NCBI GenBank assembly: GCA_002424815.1
Contig: DILB01000008.1
Span: 1 to 64,000 of the forward strand
Origin: Caryophanales bacterium UBA5603
Lineage (GTDB): Bacteria; Bacillota_I; Bacilli_A; Izemoplasmatales; Hujiaoplasmataceae
Length of the DNA stretch: 64,000 bases
Direction: 5' to 3'
Numbering within the stretch: the stretch's first letter is position 1; each line of letters opens with the position of its first letter. Made by a program: the position numbers and the translations under genes. Below are positions 44,818-54,060 of this stretch, piece by piece. Below the pieces are notes generated by a model. It was given only the letters and a program-made list of their open reading frames with translations. It searched no databases and had not been told where the DNA came from.

Positions 44818-46239
44818 ATGAATAAATCTTATGATGTCATTATCGTCGGCGCCGGACCCACTGGGTCGATGACGGCTTATGAACTTTATGAAAAAAATCC
44901 TAATTTAAAGATATTATTAATCGATAAAGGCCATGACATTTTTACGCGTAAATGTCCTATTTTGGAAAAAAAACTCAAAAAATGTCCGCTTCGGCGAGAT
45001 GGTGAAATAGGATGCTATCCAGCTTGTTCCATTACAAATGGTTTTGGTGGATCTGGCGCTTATTCAGATGGTAAATTTAATATTACAAGCGAATATGGCG
45101 GCTGGATGAGTGATTATCTTGATGAAAACATTGTTGAAGAACTCATTGATTATGTTGATAAAATCAATTTAAAATTTGGTGCACCGCTTGAAATAACTGA
45201 TCCATCTACAGCTGAAGTTAGAGCAATTGAACGTAAAGGGTTAGCGGTGGGATTAAAACTTCTTCGGGGAAAAGTTCGTCATCTTGGCACGGAAGTCAAT
45301 CTAGAAATTTTAAAAAACATGTTTGAAAATTTAAAAAATAAAGTTACAATGATTTACAAAACAGAAGTTATTGATTTGTTATTCGAAGAAGAACATATAA
45401 CAGGTGTTGTTTTGGATACCGGAGAGACAATTCTTTCAAATACAGTTGTGGTCGCTCCAGGGCGTGATGGATCTCAGTGGCTCTCAGATATATGTCATAA
45501 AATGAATATTCCTATGCACGCCAATCATGTTGATATTGGTGTAAGAATTGAAACCAATAACGAAATTATGGAAGAAATAAACGATAATCTCTATGAAGGT
45601 AAATTTATCTACAGAACAAGCATGGGAACACAGGTTCGAACATTTTGTGCGAATCCTTCTGGTCACGTTGTCATTGAAAATCATAGCGGAACAATTGTTG
45701 CAAACGGTCATTCTTATAATGATGCAAAATTAGGATCAAAAAACACAAATTTTGCTTTGCTTGTCAGTCATAATTTTACTGAACCATTTAATCAACCTAA
45801 TGAATTTGCTCACGGCGTATCTAAATTAGCAAACATGTTATCAAATGGAGCAATCATTGTCCAACGATACGGCGACTTAAAAAATGGACGACGTTCAACC
45901 GAAAAAAGAATTCGCGAAGGTTTTGTCGTTCCAACATTAAAAGAAGCTGTACCCGGAGATTTAGGTCTTGTTTTGCCTTACAAAACCATGAAATCAATCA
46001 TTGAAATGATTGAAGCTTTAGATTATGTTACTCCTGGAATCGCTTCTGAACACACATTATTTTATGGTGTTGAGGCAAAATTTTATTCAGCTCGCCCAGA
46101 AGTCAATAATCAATTTGAAACAAAAATCACCGGACTATATGTGGGCGGTGACGGAGCTGGAATAACTCGCGGACTTGCTCAAGCTGGCGCAAATGGAATT
46201 TGGATTGCGCGAGATATCGCTTCTAAATTTAAAAAATAA
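44818..46239 (+). CDS. FAD-dependent dehydrogenase-like protein (COG2509 type)
   Basis: 473 residues. N-terminal FAD-binding GAGPTGSMTAYEL (GxGxxG), a cysteine-rich block with KCPILEKKLKKCP and GCYPACS, then NGFGGSGAYSDGKFN, a hallmark of this uncharacterised FAD family. C-terminal GLYVGGDGAGITRGLAQAGA closes the FAD site. The paired cysteines could be redox-active or bind metal. Function is unknown in the family. Monocistronic, between its own promoter and terminator. Confidence 0.8.
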   Translation: MNKSYDVIIVGAGPTGSMTAYELYEKNPNLKILLIDKGHDIFTRKCPILEKKLKKCPLRRDGEIGCYPACSITNGFGGSGAYSDGKFNITSEYGGWMSDYLDENIVEELIDYVDKINLKFGAPLEITDPSTAEVRAIERKGLAVGLKLLRGKVRHLGTEVNLEILKNMFENLKNKVTMIYKTEVIDLLFEEEHITGVVLDTGETILSNTVVVAPGRDGSQWLSDICHKMNIPMHANHVDIGVRIETNNEIMEEINDNLYEGKFIYRTSMGTQVRTFCANPSGHVVIENHSGTIVANGHSYNDAKLGSKNTNFALLVSHNFTEPFNQPNEFAHGVSKLANMLSNGAIIVQRYGDLKNGRRSTEKRIREGFVVPTLKEAVPGDLGLVLPYKTMKSIIEMIEALDYVTPGIASEHTLFYGVEAKFYSARPEVNNQFETKITGLYVGGDGAGITRGLAQAGANGIWIARDIASKFKK

Positions 46240-46247
46240 AAAAATGG

Positions 46248-46275
46248 AAGACCTATGAAAACGGGTCTTTTTTTC
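46248..46275 (+). terminator. Terminator of the FAD-dependent protein gene
   Basis: Short stem AAGACC / GGTCTT, loop 10, then TTTTTTT. Confidence 0.65.
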
Positions 46276-46313
46276 ATCATTAATTCTTGCTTTCAAAGCC
46301 GTAAAGCTTATGA

Positions 46314-46319
46314 TATAAT
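46314..46319 (+). promoter_or_regulatory. Extended -10 promoter of purA
   Basis: TGA-TATAAT, with TTCAAA-like -35 at 16 bases. Only about 25 bases of leader, so no purine riboswitch fits. Confidence 0.6.
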
Positions 46320-46350
46320 GAATATGGTTTCCAATTTAAGGGGTGAGTTC

Positions 46351-47637
46351 ATGGGTAAACGTGTAGTGGTTGTCGGAACCCAATGGGGAGACGAAGGCAA
46401 AGGAAAGGTTACTGATTTTCTTGCCACACAGGCAGACGTCGTCGTTCGTAGCCAAGGGGGAAATAACGCAGGTCACACAATCCTTTTTAATGGGAAAAAG
46501 TTTGCTTTACATTTCTTACCTTCAGGTATTCTCAACCCTAAAATTACAAATTATATGACAAACGGAATGGTTATTGAACCTCAATCGTTTTTTAAAGAAT
46601 TAGAAGGATTAAAAAAGTCTGATATTAATGATTTTTGCCTTTTCATTTCGGACCGTGCCCATGTTATTATGCCTTATCATTTGACGTTAGACGGTGTTTT
46701 GGATGAACTCAAAGGCGCAGATGCGGTTGGTACAACAAAGAAGGGGATTGGGCCGGCTTACACAGATAAAGTTTCTCGAATCGGAATTCGTATAGGTGAT
46801 CTTTTAAATCCAATCATGCTTGAACAAAGATTAAAAGCTGCGCTTAAATTTACAAACGCTTATTTGACCGCTCTTGGTCAACAAACTTTTCATTTTGATG
46901 ATTTATACCCCCGTTATCTCGAATATGGTAATCGCCTTAAACCATATATTGCAGATACGTCTTTACTATTGAACCGTGACATTGATGCAAATAAAAAAAT
47001 CCTTTTTGAAGGCGCACAAGGCGTCATGCTCTGCATTGAACAAGGAACCTATCCTTTCGTCACAAGCAGTTCTCCATCCGCCGCAGCGGTACCGTTAAAT
47101 GCCGGTATTTCACCGATGGCTTTAACTGATGTTATTGGTGTGACAAAAGCTTACTCTACTAGAGTGGGTGGCGGTGTATTTCCAACCGAATTTGAAGACG
47201 AAATAGCAAAAACCATTCGTGAAGTTGGTCACGAATATGGAACAACGACAGGACGTCCACGACGGATCGGATGGCTTGACATTGTTGTTTTAAAACATAC
47301 TAAACGCGTCAGCGGATTAACAGGTCTTGCAATTATGTTATTGGATGTATTGTCTGGACTTAAGAACATAAAAATATGTACACACTATGAATTGGATGGA
47401 AAAATCATCGATTATGTTCCAGGAAATTATGCCGACTTTGTAAAAGTTAAACCCATTTATATTGAACTTCCTGGGTGGACAGAAAATATAACACAAGTAA
47501 GTCGTTTTTCTGATTTACCAATGAATGCGCAACAATATTTAAAAACAATTGAAAAACTTTCAGGAGTAAACATCACTCTGTTTTCAGTAGGACCAGATCG
47601 AACACAAACGGTTGTTTTGAAAGATATTTTTGAATAG
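46351..47637 (+). CDS. purA: Adenylosuccinate synthetase
   Basis: Joins IMP and aspartate using GTP, first committed step to AMP. 428 residues. P-loop GTQWGDEGKGKVTDFL at the N-terminus, NNAGHT, GTTKKGIGPAYTDKVSR, and TTTGRPRRIGWLD with the substrate-binding Arg residues. The ATG at 46351 has AAGGGGTGAG before it. The longer in-frame start at 46255 lies upstream of the promoter and is rejected. The partner purB is at 57281. An aminotransferase follows 16 bases downstream. Confidence 0.96.
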   Translation: MGKRVVVVGTQWGDEGKGKVTDFLATQADVVVRSQGGNNAGHTILFNGKKFALHFLPSGILNPKITNYMTNGMVIEPQSFFKELEGLKKSDINDFCLFISDRAHVIMPYHLTLDGVLDELKGADAVGTTKKGIGPAYTDKVSRIGIRIGDLLNPIMLEQRLKAALKFTNAYLTALGQQTFHFDDLYPRYLEYGNRLKPYIADTSLLLNRDIDANKKILFEGAQGVMLCIEQGTYPFVTSSSPSAAAVPLNAGISPMALTDVIGVTKAYSTRVGGGVFPTEFEDEIAKTIREVGHEYGTTTGRPRRIGWLDIVVLKHTKRVSGLTGLAIMLLDVLSGLKNIKICTHYELDGKIIDYVPGNYADFVKVKPIYIELPGWTENITQVSRFSDLPMNAQQYLKTIEKLSGVNITLFSVGPDRTQTVVLKDIFE

Positions 47638-47653
47638 ATAGAGGAGGAATAAC

Positions 47654-48889
47654 ATGTCGAATCACATTGTTGGAACCCATGCATTACATAAAGTGATGGA
47701 ATCCAACATTCTTAAAATCTCACAAGACGCCAGAGCTGCGAAAGCCATTAATCCTGAGGTAATCGACGCAACGGTAGGAATGCTTCATCGGGAAGATGGC
47801 AAACTTTTTAAATATGCTACCGTTGAAGAGCAATTGTTTAAATTATCAGATCCAGAAATGTATTTTTATGCCCCGGTAAATGGTTCGAAAGAATTTTCTG
47901 CCGGAGTCATTGATTGGGTGTTTGGATCTAATCGCGAAACAATAACAAAAACATTTCATTTGAGTGTTATTCCAACCACCGGCGGATCGGGTGCGTTGAG
48001 CAATTCACTTTATAATTTTAATGATTTTGGACAATCTATGTTGGTTCCCAACTATTATTGGACCCCCTATGAAAACATTGCAGAAGAAGCCCATATTGGT
48101 GTTAAGACTTTTCGTTTATACGATGAAAATTATGATTTTAATATTGCTGATTTTACCGAAAAAGCAAACGAGTTAGCATTTGAGCAGAAACGATTATTTT
48201 TAATATTAAACGACCCATGTAATAACCCCACAGGGTTCTGCTTAACTAAAGAAAATTGGCAAGCAATCATTAAAGTTCTAAACGATATTTCTCGCGCGGA
48301 TATTCCTGTTATTTTATTACACGATAGTGCTTATATCGATTATCAGATGAAAGAACACAATCAATCTCGAGATGTTTATGAAGCGTTTTTAGAATTAGAT
48401 GAAAACATTCTTACAATTATTGCCTTTAGTGGATCCAAAACTTTTTCAATGTATGGATTTAGAATCGGTGCACAACTTGGTATGTCAAAATCAAAAGCAA
48501 TTATTGATGAATTTAATCGGGTTGGAGATTACTCTGTAAGAGCACGATTCTCAAGTGTCAGCCGACCCGCCATGTCTGTAATTGGTAAGATTTTTGCGAA
48601 CCAAGAGCTTAAAAAAACATTCATTCTCGAAATTGAGACCGCGAAAGATTTGCTTCGAAAGAGGATAGAACTATTTCATGAAATTGCACAACGCGAAAAC
48701 CTCAAAATGCTTCCTTACGGCGGTGGTTTTTTCGTAGGCATAGAAACTGATAATCAAAATATTTTTAAAGATTTAGTTCAAGATGGTGTTTTTATTATAT
48801 CGATGCCAGGCATGATTCGTATTGCGTTGAGTTCAGTCAAATTGACTGAAATAGAGCGTTTAGTAAAAATAATCAAAAAACACATTTAA
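47654..48889 (+). CDS. Aromatic/aspartate-type aminotransferase (PLP, class I)
   Basis: 411 residues, fold type I aminotransferase of the aspartate/aromatic family. PLP lysine in SGSKTFSMYGFRIGAQ, NDPCNNPTGF in the cofactor-binding loop, and LHDSAYIDYQ as the Asp-x-x-Tyr pair. Close to the aro operon (49.3-56.2 kb), so transamination of hydroxyphenylpyruvate to tyrosine, or of aspartate for purA, are both plausible. Substrate not decided. Site AGAGGAGGAAT before the ATG; co-transcribed with purA. Confidence 0.82.
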   Translation: MSNHIVGTHALHKVMESNILKISQDARAAKAINPEVIDATVGMLHREDGKLFKYATVEEQLFKLSDPEMYFYAPVNGSKEFSAGVIDWVFGSNRETITKTFHLSVIPTTGGSGALSNSLYNFNDFGQSMLVPNYYWTPYENIAEEAHIGVKTFRLYDENYDFNIADFTEKANELAFEQKRLFLILNDPCNNPTGFCLTKENWQAIIKVLNDISRADIPVILLHDSAYIDYQMKEHNQSRDVYEAFLELDENILTIIAFSGSKTFSMYGFRIGAQLGMSKSKAIIDEFNRVGDYSVRARFSSVSRPAMSVIGKIFANQELKKTFILEIETAKDLLRKRIELFHEIAQRENLKMLPYGGGFFVGIETDNQNIFKDLVQDGVFIISMPGMIRIALSSVKLTEIERLVKIIKKHI

Positions 48890-48914
48890 AAGTAATATTT
48901 TATATAATGAAAAA

Positions 48915-48945
48915 AAGGATTCGAAGTTCGAATCCTTTTTTCCTT
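48915..48945. terminator. Bidirectional terminator between the aminotransferase and a small membrane protein
   Basis: 11-bp arms AAGGATTCGAA / TTCGAATCCTT almost touching (functional loop about 5), T-run on the plus strand and A-run mirror for the minus strand; between convergent genes. Confidence 0.85.
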
Positions 48946-48963
48946 TTTTGATCTGACCTTTGA

Positions 48964-49179
48964 TTAAGTCAAAAAAGTTACTTTTCCGTTTAGAATGATG
49001 GTGACAAGATCAATAATCCATAGGATTGCAAACCCAAGGAAGATCCATAATAGACCGATAATCAATCTTCCCTTGGCAATCCGATATAATCCATAGACGA
49101 TTCCATCAATTCCCGGCAAAGCAAGGATAATTCTGACAATCAAAGGGAGACCATCGATTAATTTTACATATTCTTTCAT
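48964..49179 (-). CDS. Small membrane protein of unknown function
   Basis: 71 residues with two hydrophobic segments: a first half with IVRIILALPGIDGIVYGLYR and a second helix LIIGLLWIFLGFAILWIIDL. A basic RIAKGR turn lies between them. Real-gene evidence: strong site GAAGGGAGGGATC before the ATG, an extended -10 promoter, and a terminator. I do not recognise the family; the AKG turn and size resemble TM2-type small membrane proteins. Confidence 0.65.
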   Translation of the reverse strand: MKEYVKLIDGLPLIVRIILALPGIDGIVYGLYRIAKGRLIIGLLWIFLGFAILWIIDLVTIILNGKVTFLT

Positions 49180-49201
49180 ATGATCCCTCCCTTCTTTGGT
49201 G

Positions 49202-49207
49202 ATTATA
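49202..49207 (-). promoter_or_regulatory. Extended -10 promoter of the small membrane protein gene
   Basis: Minus strand TGG-TATAAT about 22 bases before the ATG. Confidence 0.55.
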
Positions 49208-49272
49208 CCATAATCAAATATGATATAACACCCATTTAGGTAAAATACACTTATGAAAAAGTTTCTATTAAG

Positions 49273-50289
49273 TTATATAATTGTTCGATCGATCGCCAAA
49301 GCAATTCTTCGACATTTTTTTACCAAATCTTCAAAACGTTCAGGTTTAAGAGATTGTTGCCCATCAGAAAGTGCTTTCTCAGGCTCTGGATGCACTTCAA
49401 TGATTAGTCCATCTGCCCCAGCAGCAATAGCCGCTTTTGATAAAGATTCAATATACTCCCATCGACCACTTGCATGCGATGGATCAATGATTATAGGTAA
49501 ATGAGATAACTTTTTGACAACAGCAATAGCACTAACGTCAAGAGTATTTCGAGTAGCTGTTTCAAAAGTTCTTATGCCTCTTTCGCATAATATTACATTG
49601 GGATTTCCACCCGCCATAATATACTCCGCCGACATAAGCCACTCTTCAATGGTGTTTGCCAAACCGCGTTTTAATAAAATGGGCTTCGTGGTTTTTCCTA
49701 GTTCTTTTAGCAAGGAGAAATTTTGCATATTACGTGCACCAATTTGAATTAAATCAACACTTTCAAGAAAAGCAGGCAAATCTTCAATTGACATCAATTC
49801 ACTTACAACAGGAATGTGATATTTCTCACTAGCTGCTTTTAAAATATTTAATCCTTCCGGACCCAAACCTTGAAATGTATAAGGACTTGTTCGTGGTTTA
49901 TAGGCTCCTGCACGAAGAATACTAGCACCAGCTGATTTTATTAAAGGAGTTATTGTATCGATTTGTTCTGCACTTTCAACCGCGCAAGGCCCCCCCATAA
50001 TAACAATGTTATTTCCACCAATTAAAACACCGCCGACATCCACGATGGTATCTTCCGATTTAAATTTTCTATTAACTTTTTTGAACGGTTCTTGTACGCG
50101 CAAAACGGTATCAACAAATTTGTAAGCATATAAACTATTAGCATCAAATTTAGTTGTGTCACCGACAACACCAAAAATTGTAATGGTTTCTCCGATGCTT
50201 TCGTGAATGTTGAAACCCATTCCTTGTAACGCTGATCTTAGAATTTCAATATCTTTTTGTTCGGTACCTTCTTTAAATTTAATAATCAT
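49273..50289 (-). CDS. aroF: DAHP synthase with N-terminal regulatory ferredoxin-like domain
   Basis: First step of the shikimate pathway: phosphoenolpyruvate plus erythrose 4-phosphate to DAHP. 338 residues, the KDO8P-synthase-like (type I-beta) form. Residues 1-70 form an ACT/ferredoxin-like domain like that of the Thermotoga enzyme, where it mediates feedback control by tyrosine. The barrel has IMGGPCAVESAEQ, RAGAYKPRTSPYTFQG, ILLKRG and IIDPSHASG. No chorismate mutase domain is fused. Last gene of the aro operon, overlapping aroQ by four bases. Confidence 0.95.
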   Translation of the reverse strand: MIIKFKEGTEQKDIEILRSALQGMGFNIHESIGETITIFGVVGDTTKFDANSLYAYKFVDTVLRVQEPFKKVNRKFKSEDTIVDVGGVLIGGNNIVIMGGPCAVESAEQIDTITPLIKSAGASILRAGAYKPRTSPYTFQGLGPEGLNILKAASEKYHIPVVSELMSIEDLPAFLESVDLIQIGARNMQNFSLLKELGKTTKPILLKRGLANTIEEWLMSAEYIMAGGNPNVILCERGIRTFETATRNTLDVSAIAVVKKLSHLPIIIDPSHASGRWEYIESLSKAAIAAGADGLIIEVHPEPEKALSDGQQSLKPERFEDLVKKCRRIALAIDRTII

Positions 50290-50723
50290 GATTGTGTTTT
50301 CCTCTCTAGCAATAAATCGACGGCCTCAAGATAACCATCGATGCCTTTTCCTATGATTTGTCCGACGCAAGCCGGTGTAATTACCGATAATTTACGAAAA
50401 TCTTCTCGTTTCATTATATCCGAAAGATGAACTTCAACCGCCGGAACAGAGACTGATTTCAAACAGTCATATAGGGCGTAAGAATAATGGGTAAAAGCAC
50501 CAGGATTAATAATAATACCATCTAACTTTTGATAATATTGTTGTATCCAATCAATCAATTGGCCTTCATGGTTAGATTGTCGGACTATAATGTTTATTTT
50601 TTTTAATTTTGCATATTGTTTGATTGTTGTGACAAGATCCTTGTATGTTTTGGTTCCGTAAATGATTGGTTCGCGGATACCAAGAAAATTTAAATTAGGA
50701 CCATTGACGATTAAAATAGTCAT
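50286..50723 (-). CDS. aroQ: 3-dehydroquinate dehydratase, type II
   Basis: Third shikimate-pathway step. 145 residues. NGPNLNFLGIREPIIYG at the N-terminus, catalytic Tyr in that loop, RQSNHEGQLIDWIQ and NPGAFTHYSYALYD. Type II dodecameric enzyme. The ATG at 50723 has AGAGGAAA before it and lies inside the end of the aroE-aroK gene (29-base overlap). Confidence 0.95.
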   Translation of the reverse strand: MTILIVNGPNLNFLGIREPIIYGTKTYKDLVTTIKQYAKLKKINIIVRQSNHEGQLIDWIQQYYQKLDGIIINPGAFTHYSYALYDCLKSVSVPAVEVHLSDIMKREDFRKLSVITPACVGQIIGKGIDGYLEAVDLLLERKTQS

Positions 50724-51957
50724 TGAGTTTTTCCTCTATTTCTAAAATGATTTCATCTGATCGACGATTCATCAGAATCTGAATATCGGCATAACGTTCA
50801 TAATAAGGGCGGCGAATTAAAGCAAGTTTTTCAACGTCTTCAGGTTTTTTTATTAAGGGACGATTTTTGATTTCGACGGACATTATTCGATGATAATCTT
50901 TATCAAGATAGATGATGATGCCATTTTGTTTTAATTTTTGCATCAAATCAGCATTCATAATCATACCACCGCCCGTCGATATAACTTGAGAGTTCGTTTT
51001 ATATAAACGGTCAACTAACATGGATTCAAGATTTCTAAAATAGGGTTCTCCCATTTTATCGAATATTTCATATATTCTCATGCCTTCTTCTTGTTCAATC
51101 AAAGCATCGGTATCGATTAATTTTTTCTGATATCGCATACTTAATAAATCAGCATACAATGATTTTCCTGACAGAGGGAGGCCCACTAAAACGAGATTAT
51201 ATTTTGACATCAATAAATCAAAATATATTTTTTTAGCAAGTTGATGATCTATATTAGTATCGTTTGTAAATAATTCACGAGCCGCTTTTGCTTGCATAAC
51301 GAGCATATATAGTCCGTTTGCAGTTTTGATATTAAGTGATTCGGCTTCAATTAATAATTTTGTTTTTAAAGGATTATAAACAAGATCAATGACCGCTTCA
51401 AGTTTTTTGAATTCAAGAAGCGAAAATAGAAATGAATCATCATTGTGTGGATAAGTTCCAACAGGTGTTGTATTTATGATAATTTCATAATCAATGACCT
51501 GAGTTATTTCGGTTAAAAAAATTTCATCATCCATTCGAGGTTTTCGACATATTTTTGTGACGATTTTAGCACCGAGATTATGAGCGAGCAATGTTGCTGT
51601 TTTTGCTGCCCCGCCATTTCCAACGATTAAAACAGTTTTGTTTTTTAATTCAATTTTATGATATTGTAGTAATTTGAACAAACCATAATAATCAGTGTTA
51701 TATCCAATTAATTGACCATCTCGTTTTACGACCGTATTAACACAACCAATCGTTTTTGCAATGCCATCAATACCATCAAGATACGGGATGATGGCCTCTT
51801 TGTAAGGAATAGTCACATTCATACCTTCAAAATGACATGATTTCATAAATTGTTCAAGATCATTACTCTCCCAAAGTTGGTAATTAGAATCCCCCAACGA
51901 AGCATGAATAACAGGAGACAACGAATAATTTAATGTTTTTCCAAGAAGACCAAACAT
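50695..51957 (-). CDS. aroE-aroK: Shikimate dehydrogenase-shikimate kinase fusion
   Basis: Single 420-residue protein holding two consecutive-acting enzymes. Residues 1-250 are shikimate dehydrogenase: SLSPVIHAS substrate loop, NVTIPYKEAI, and nucleotide-binding VGNGGAAKTATLLA. Residues about 255-420 are shikimate kinase: P-loop LVGLPLSGKSLYADLL, DTDALIEQEEG and STGGGMIMN. No stop or ribosome site lies between, so it is a true fusion; both halves keep their key residues. Fusion of just these two is not the usual arrangement (AROM and AroDE are the familiar ones). Lies between aroC (1 base away) and aroQ. Confidence 0.93.
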   Translation of the reverse strand: MFGLLGKTLNYSLSPVIHASLGDSNYQLWESNDLEQFMKSCHFEGMNVTIPYKEAIIPYLDGIDGIAKTIGCVNTVVKRDGQLIGYNTDYYGLFKLLQYHKIELKNKTVLIVGNGGAAKTATLLAHNLGAKIVTKICRKPRMDDEIFLTEITQVIDYEIIINTTPVGTYPHNDDSFLFSLLEFKKLEAVIDLVYNPLKTKLLIEAESLNIKTANGLYMLVMQAKAARELFTNDTNIDHQLAKKIYFDLLMSKYNLVLVGLPLSGKSLYADLLSMRYQKKLIDTDALIEQEEGMRIYEIFDKMGEPYFRNLESMLVDRLYKTNSQVISTGGGMIMNADLMQKLKQNGIIIYLDKDYHRIMSVEIKNRPLIKKPEDVEKLALIRRPYYERYADIQILMNRRSDEIILEIEEKLNDYFNRQWS

Positions 51958-51958
51958 T

Positions 51959-53056
51959 TTATCTCATCCAATCCGTTTGATGAGAAGTTACCAACAAATC
52001 AAGAATACCATAATATATTACCGCATTTATGACGTGAACGACTCGATTGACAATCGCAGGATCATGTCTGCCTTTGATTTCAAGTTCAACATTTTCATGT
52101 GTCTCAAGATTAACCGAGGCTTGTTTTTTTCCAATGGAAGGTGTTGGTTTAATCGCAGTTTTAATGATGATTGGCATTCCATTTGAAATGCCACCGGAAA
52201 TGCCACCACTATTATTTGATAAAGTGCTTATTTTTCCTGAAGCGTCAATCTGATAACCGTCATTAACCTCAGATCCATAATGTTTTGAGATTTCAAAACC
52301 AAGACCAAATTCGACACCTTTGACGGCAGGTACACTGAAGAGTAATGCCGCAAGTTGACTTTCTATCGAAGAAAACAAAGGCTCACCTATACCAGCTGGG
52401 AGGTTAATGATTGCGGTTTCGACAATACCTCCGACAGAATCTTTTTTGTTTTTGGCTTTTAATATTTTTTCGCGCATAGGAATTTCAACGCTTTGATCCA
52501 ATAAAGGAAAATCAAGATTTTGAAGATCTTTAGCAACTTCTAAATCGATATTCAAAGAATCAAACGGTTTATCAACCAAATTATGGATTCTTAAAATATG
52601 GGATGCAACTTCAATTCCTTTTTGATTTAAAATCTGTTTTGCAATAGCGCCAATAATCATAAATAATACGGTAATTCTTCCAGAAAACATGCCACCACCA
52701 CGCGGATCATTATATCCTTGATATTTGACATGAGCAGTATAATCGGAATGACTCGGTCTTGGTATCGCAGCTAATTCTTGATAATCTTCTGATTTTGTGT
52801 TGTTATTTGGAATGATAAAAGTCAAAGCAGCTCCGGTTGTGACACCATTATAAAGACCGCTCAGAATTTGATATTGATCCAATTCGGCACGAGCGGTTGA
52901 ATAAATACTTTTTGGACGCCGTTTGGTTAATTCATAATCAATCATCGTTTGATCAATGGGGATACCTGAGGATAAACCATCAATTACAATGCCAACATAG
53001 TCACCATGGGATTCGCCAAAAAAAGTAATTTTTATTGAATTTCCAAAACTGTTCAT
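51959..53056 (-). CDS. aroC: Chorismate synthase
   Basis: Final common step, making chorismate with reduced FMN. 365 residues. GESHGDYVGIVIDG near the N-terminus, RPSHSDYTAHVKYQGYND, RGGGMFSGRIT, and GGISGGISNGMPI, the FMN-binding signatures. Located one base before aroE-aroK and 15 bases after aroB. Confidence 0.96.
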   Translation of the reverse strand: MNSFGNSIKITFFGESHGDYVGIVIDGLSSGIPIDQTMIDYELTKRRPKSIYSTARAELDQYQILSGLYNGVTTGAALTFIIPNNNTKSEDYQELAAIPRPSHSDYTAHVKYQGYNDPRGGGMFSGRITVLFMIIGAIAKQILNQKGIEVASHILRIHNLVDKPFDSLNIDLEVAKDLQNLDFPLLDQSVEIPMREKILKAKNKKDSVGGIVETAIINLPAGIGEPLFSSIESQLAALLFSVPAVKGVEFGLGFEISKHYGSEVNDGYQIDASGKISTLSNNSGGISGGISNGMPIIIKTAIKPTPSIGKKQASVNLETHENVELEIKGRHDPAIVNRVVHVINAVIYYGILDLLVTSHQTDWMR

Positions 53057-53071
53057 AATATCACATCCATT

Positions 53072-54058
53072 TTATATTTTAAATTGTGATTTTACGATGA
53101 CAGAAGAACCAATCTCTGTTACATCGACAATCTTTAGTAAGTCTTTTCTTCCTTTTTTATCACGGTTTATATATTTTTTTAACTCATCAAAATTGACAGG
53201 ATCACTTGTGGGTAAATGATATTTTTTTAAACATTCAATTAATTCCGCTTTAATCACTGGATTAGAAAGAATTTGCACCATTCCAATAGCGACGGCTTCT
53301 CCATGCAAATATTTTTTGTATTCATAATAAGATTCTAAAGCGTGGCCAATTGTATGTCCAAAATTCAATGATTGACGGATACTATTATCAAATTCGTCAG
53401 CTTCCACATATCTTCGTTTAATTTCTAGCGACTTAAATATATAATAATCCCAATCAGCAGCAACTTCTTCATTTTTTATTTTTTCAAAGAACGCTTTGTC
53501 AGCAATCATGCCATACTTAATCATTTCTGCCATTCCAGCGTTGAGTTGTCTTTGGTCTAGCGTTTTTAATGTGTTTGGATCTATTAATACTTTTATAGGG
53601 GGATAGATTGATCCAATAATATTTTTTGCCTCTTTCGTATTGATGGCAACCTTACCACCCACCGATGAGTCTATTTGAGCGAGCAAAGTTGTTGGGATTT
53701 GAATAAGTGGCAGTCCGCGCAAATATACAGAGGCGACAAATCCCGCCAAATCGCCTGTCACACCACCACCGACAGCCACGACACAAGCATCTTTACGGAT
53801 ATTTTGGGTTATGAGAATATCGATAATTCTTGAGAATTCGCTTAATGATTTGCTTGTTTCTCCTGAGGGAAACAAGATTAAAAAATGCTGAGGACAAGCG
53901 TTTTTGACATGATTAATATATTCAGAAGGAATTAAATCGTCAGCGATGATAACGTAAAAAAGGTCTTTATCCATATATTGAGAAAGGTTTTTTAATAAAC
54001 CAGACTCAATTATAACATCGTAAGATCCATTGTGAGATTTGACACTCAATTGACGCAT
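53072..54058 (-). CDS. aroB: 3-dehydroquinate synthase
   Basis: Second shikimate step, cyclising DAHP using NAD and a metal. 328 residues, slightly short. GGGVTGDLAGFVASVYLRG binds NAD, QIPTTLLAQIDSSVGGKVAI follows, and metal ligands include the Glu in NAGMAEMIKYG and His in LNFGHTIGHALE. Located two bases after aroA. Confidence 0.95.
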   Translation of the reverse strand: MRQLSVKSHNGSYDVIIESGLLKNLSQYMDKDLFYVIIADDLIPSEYINHVKNACPQHFLILFPSGETSKSLSEFSRIIDILITQNIRKDACVVAVGGGVTGDLAGFVASVYLRGLPLIQIPTTLLAQIDSSVGGKVAINTKEAKNIIGSIYPPIKVLIDPNTLKTLDQRQLNAGMAEMIKYGMIADKAFFEKIKNEEVAADWDYYIFKSLEIKRRYVEADEFDNSIRQSLNFGHTIGHALESYYEYKKYLHGEAVAIGMVQILSNPVIKAELIECLKKYHLPTSDPVNFDELKKYINRDKKGRKDLLKIVDVTEIGSSVIVKSQFKI

Positions 54059-54060
54059 AA

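Noticed and set aside
46255..46350. N-terminal extension of purA
   Set aside because: In-frame but lies over the previous terminator and the purA promoter; the ATG at 46351 has the ribosome site and the family N-terminus.
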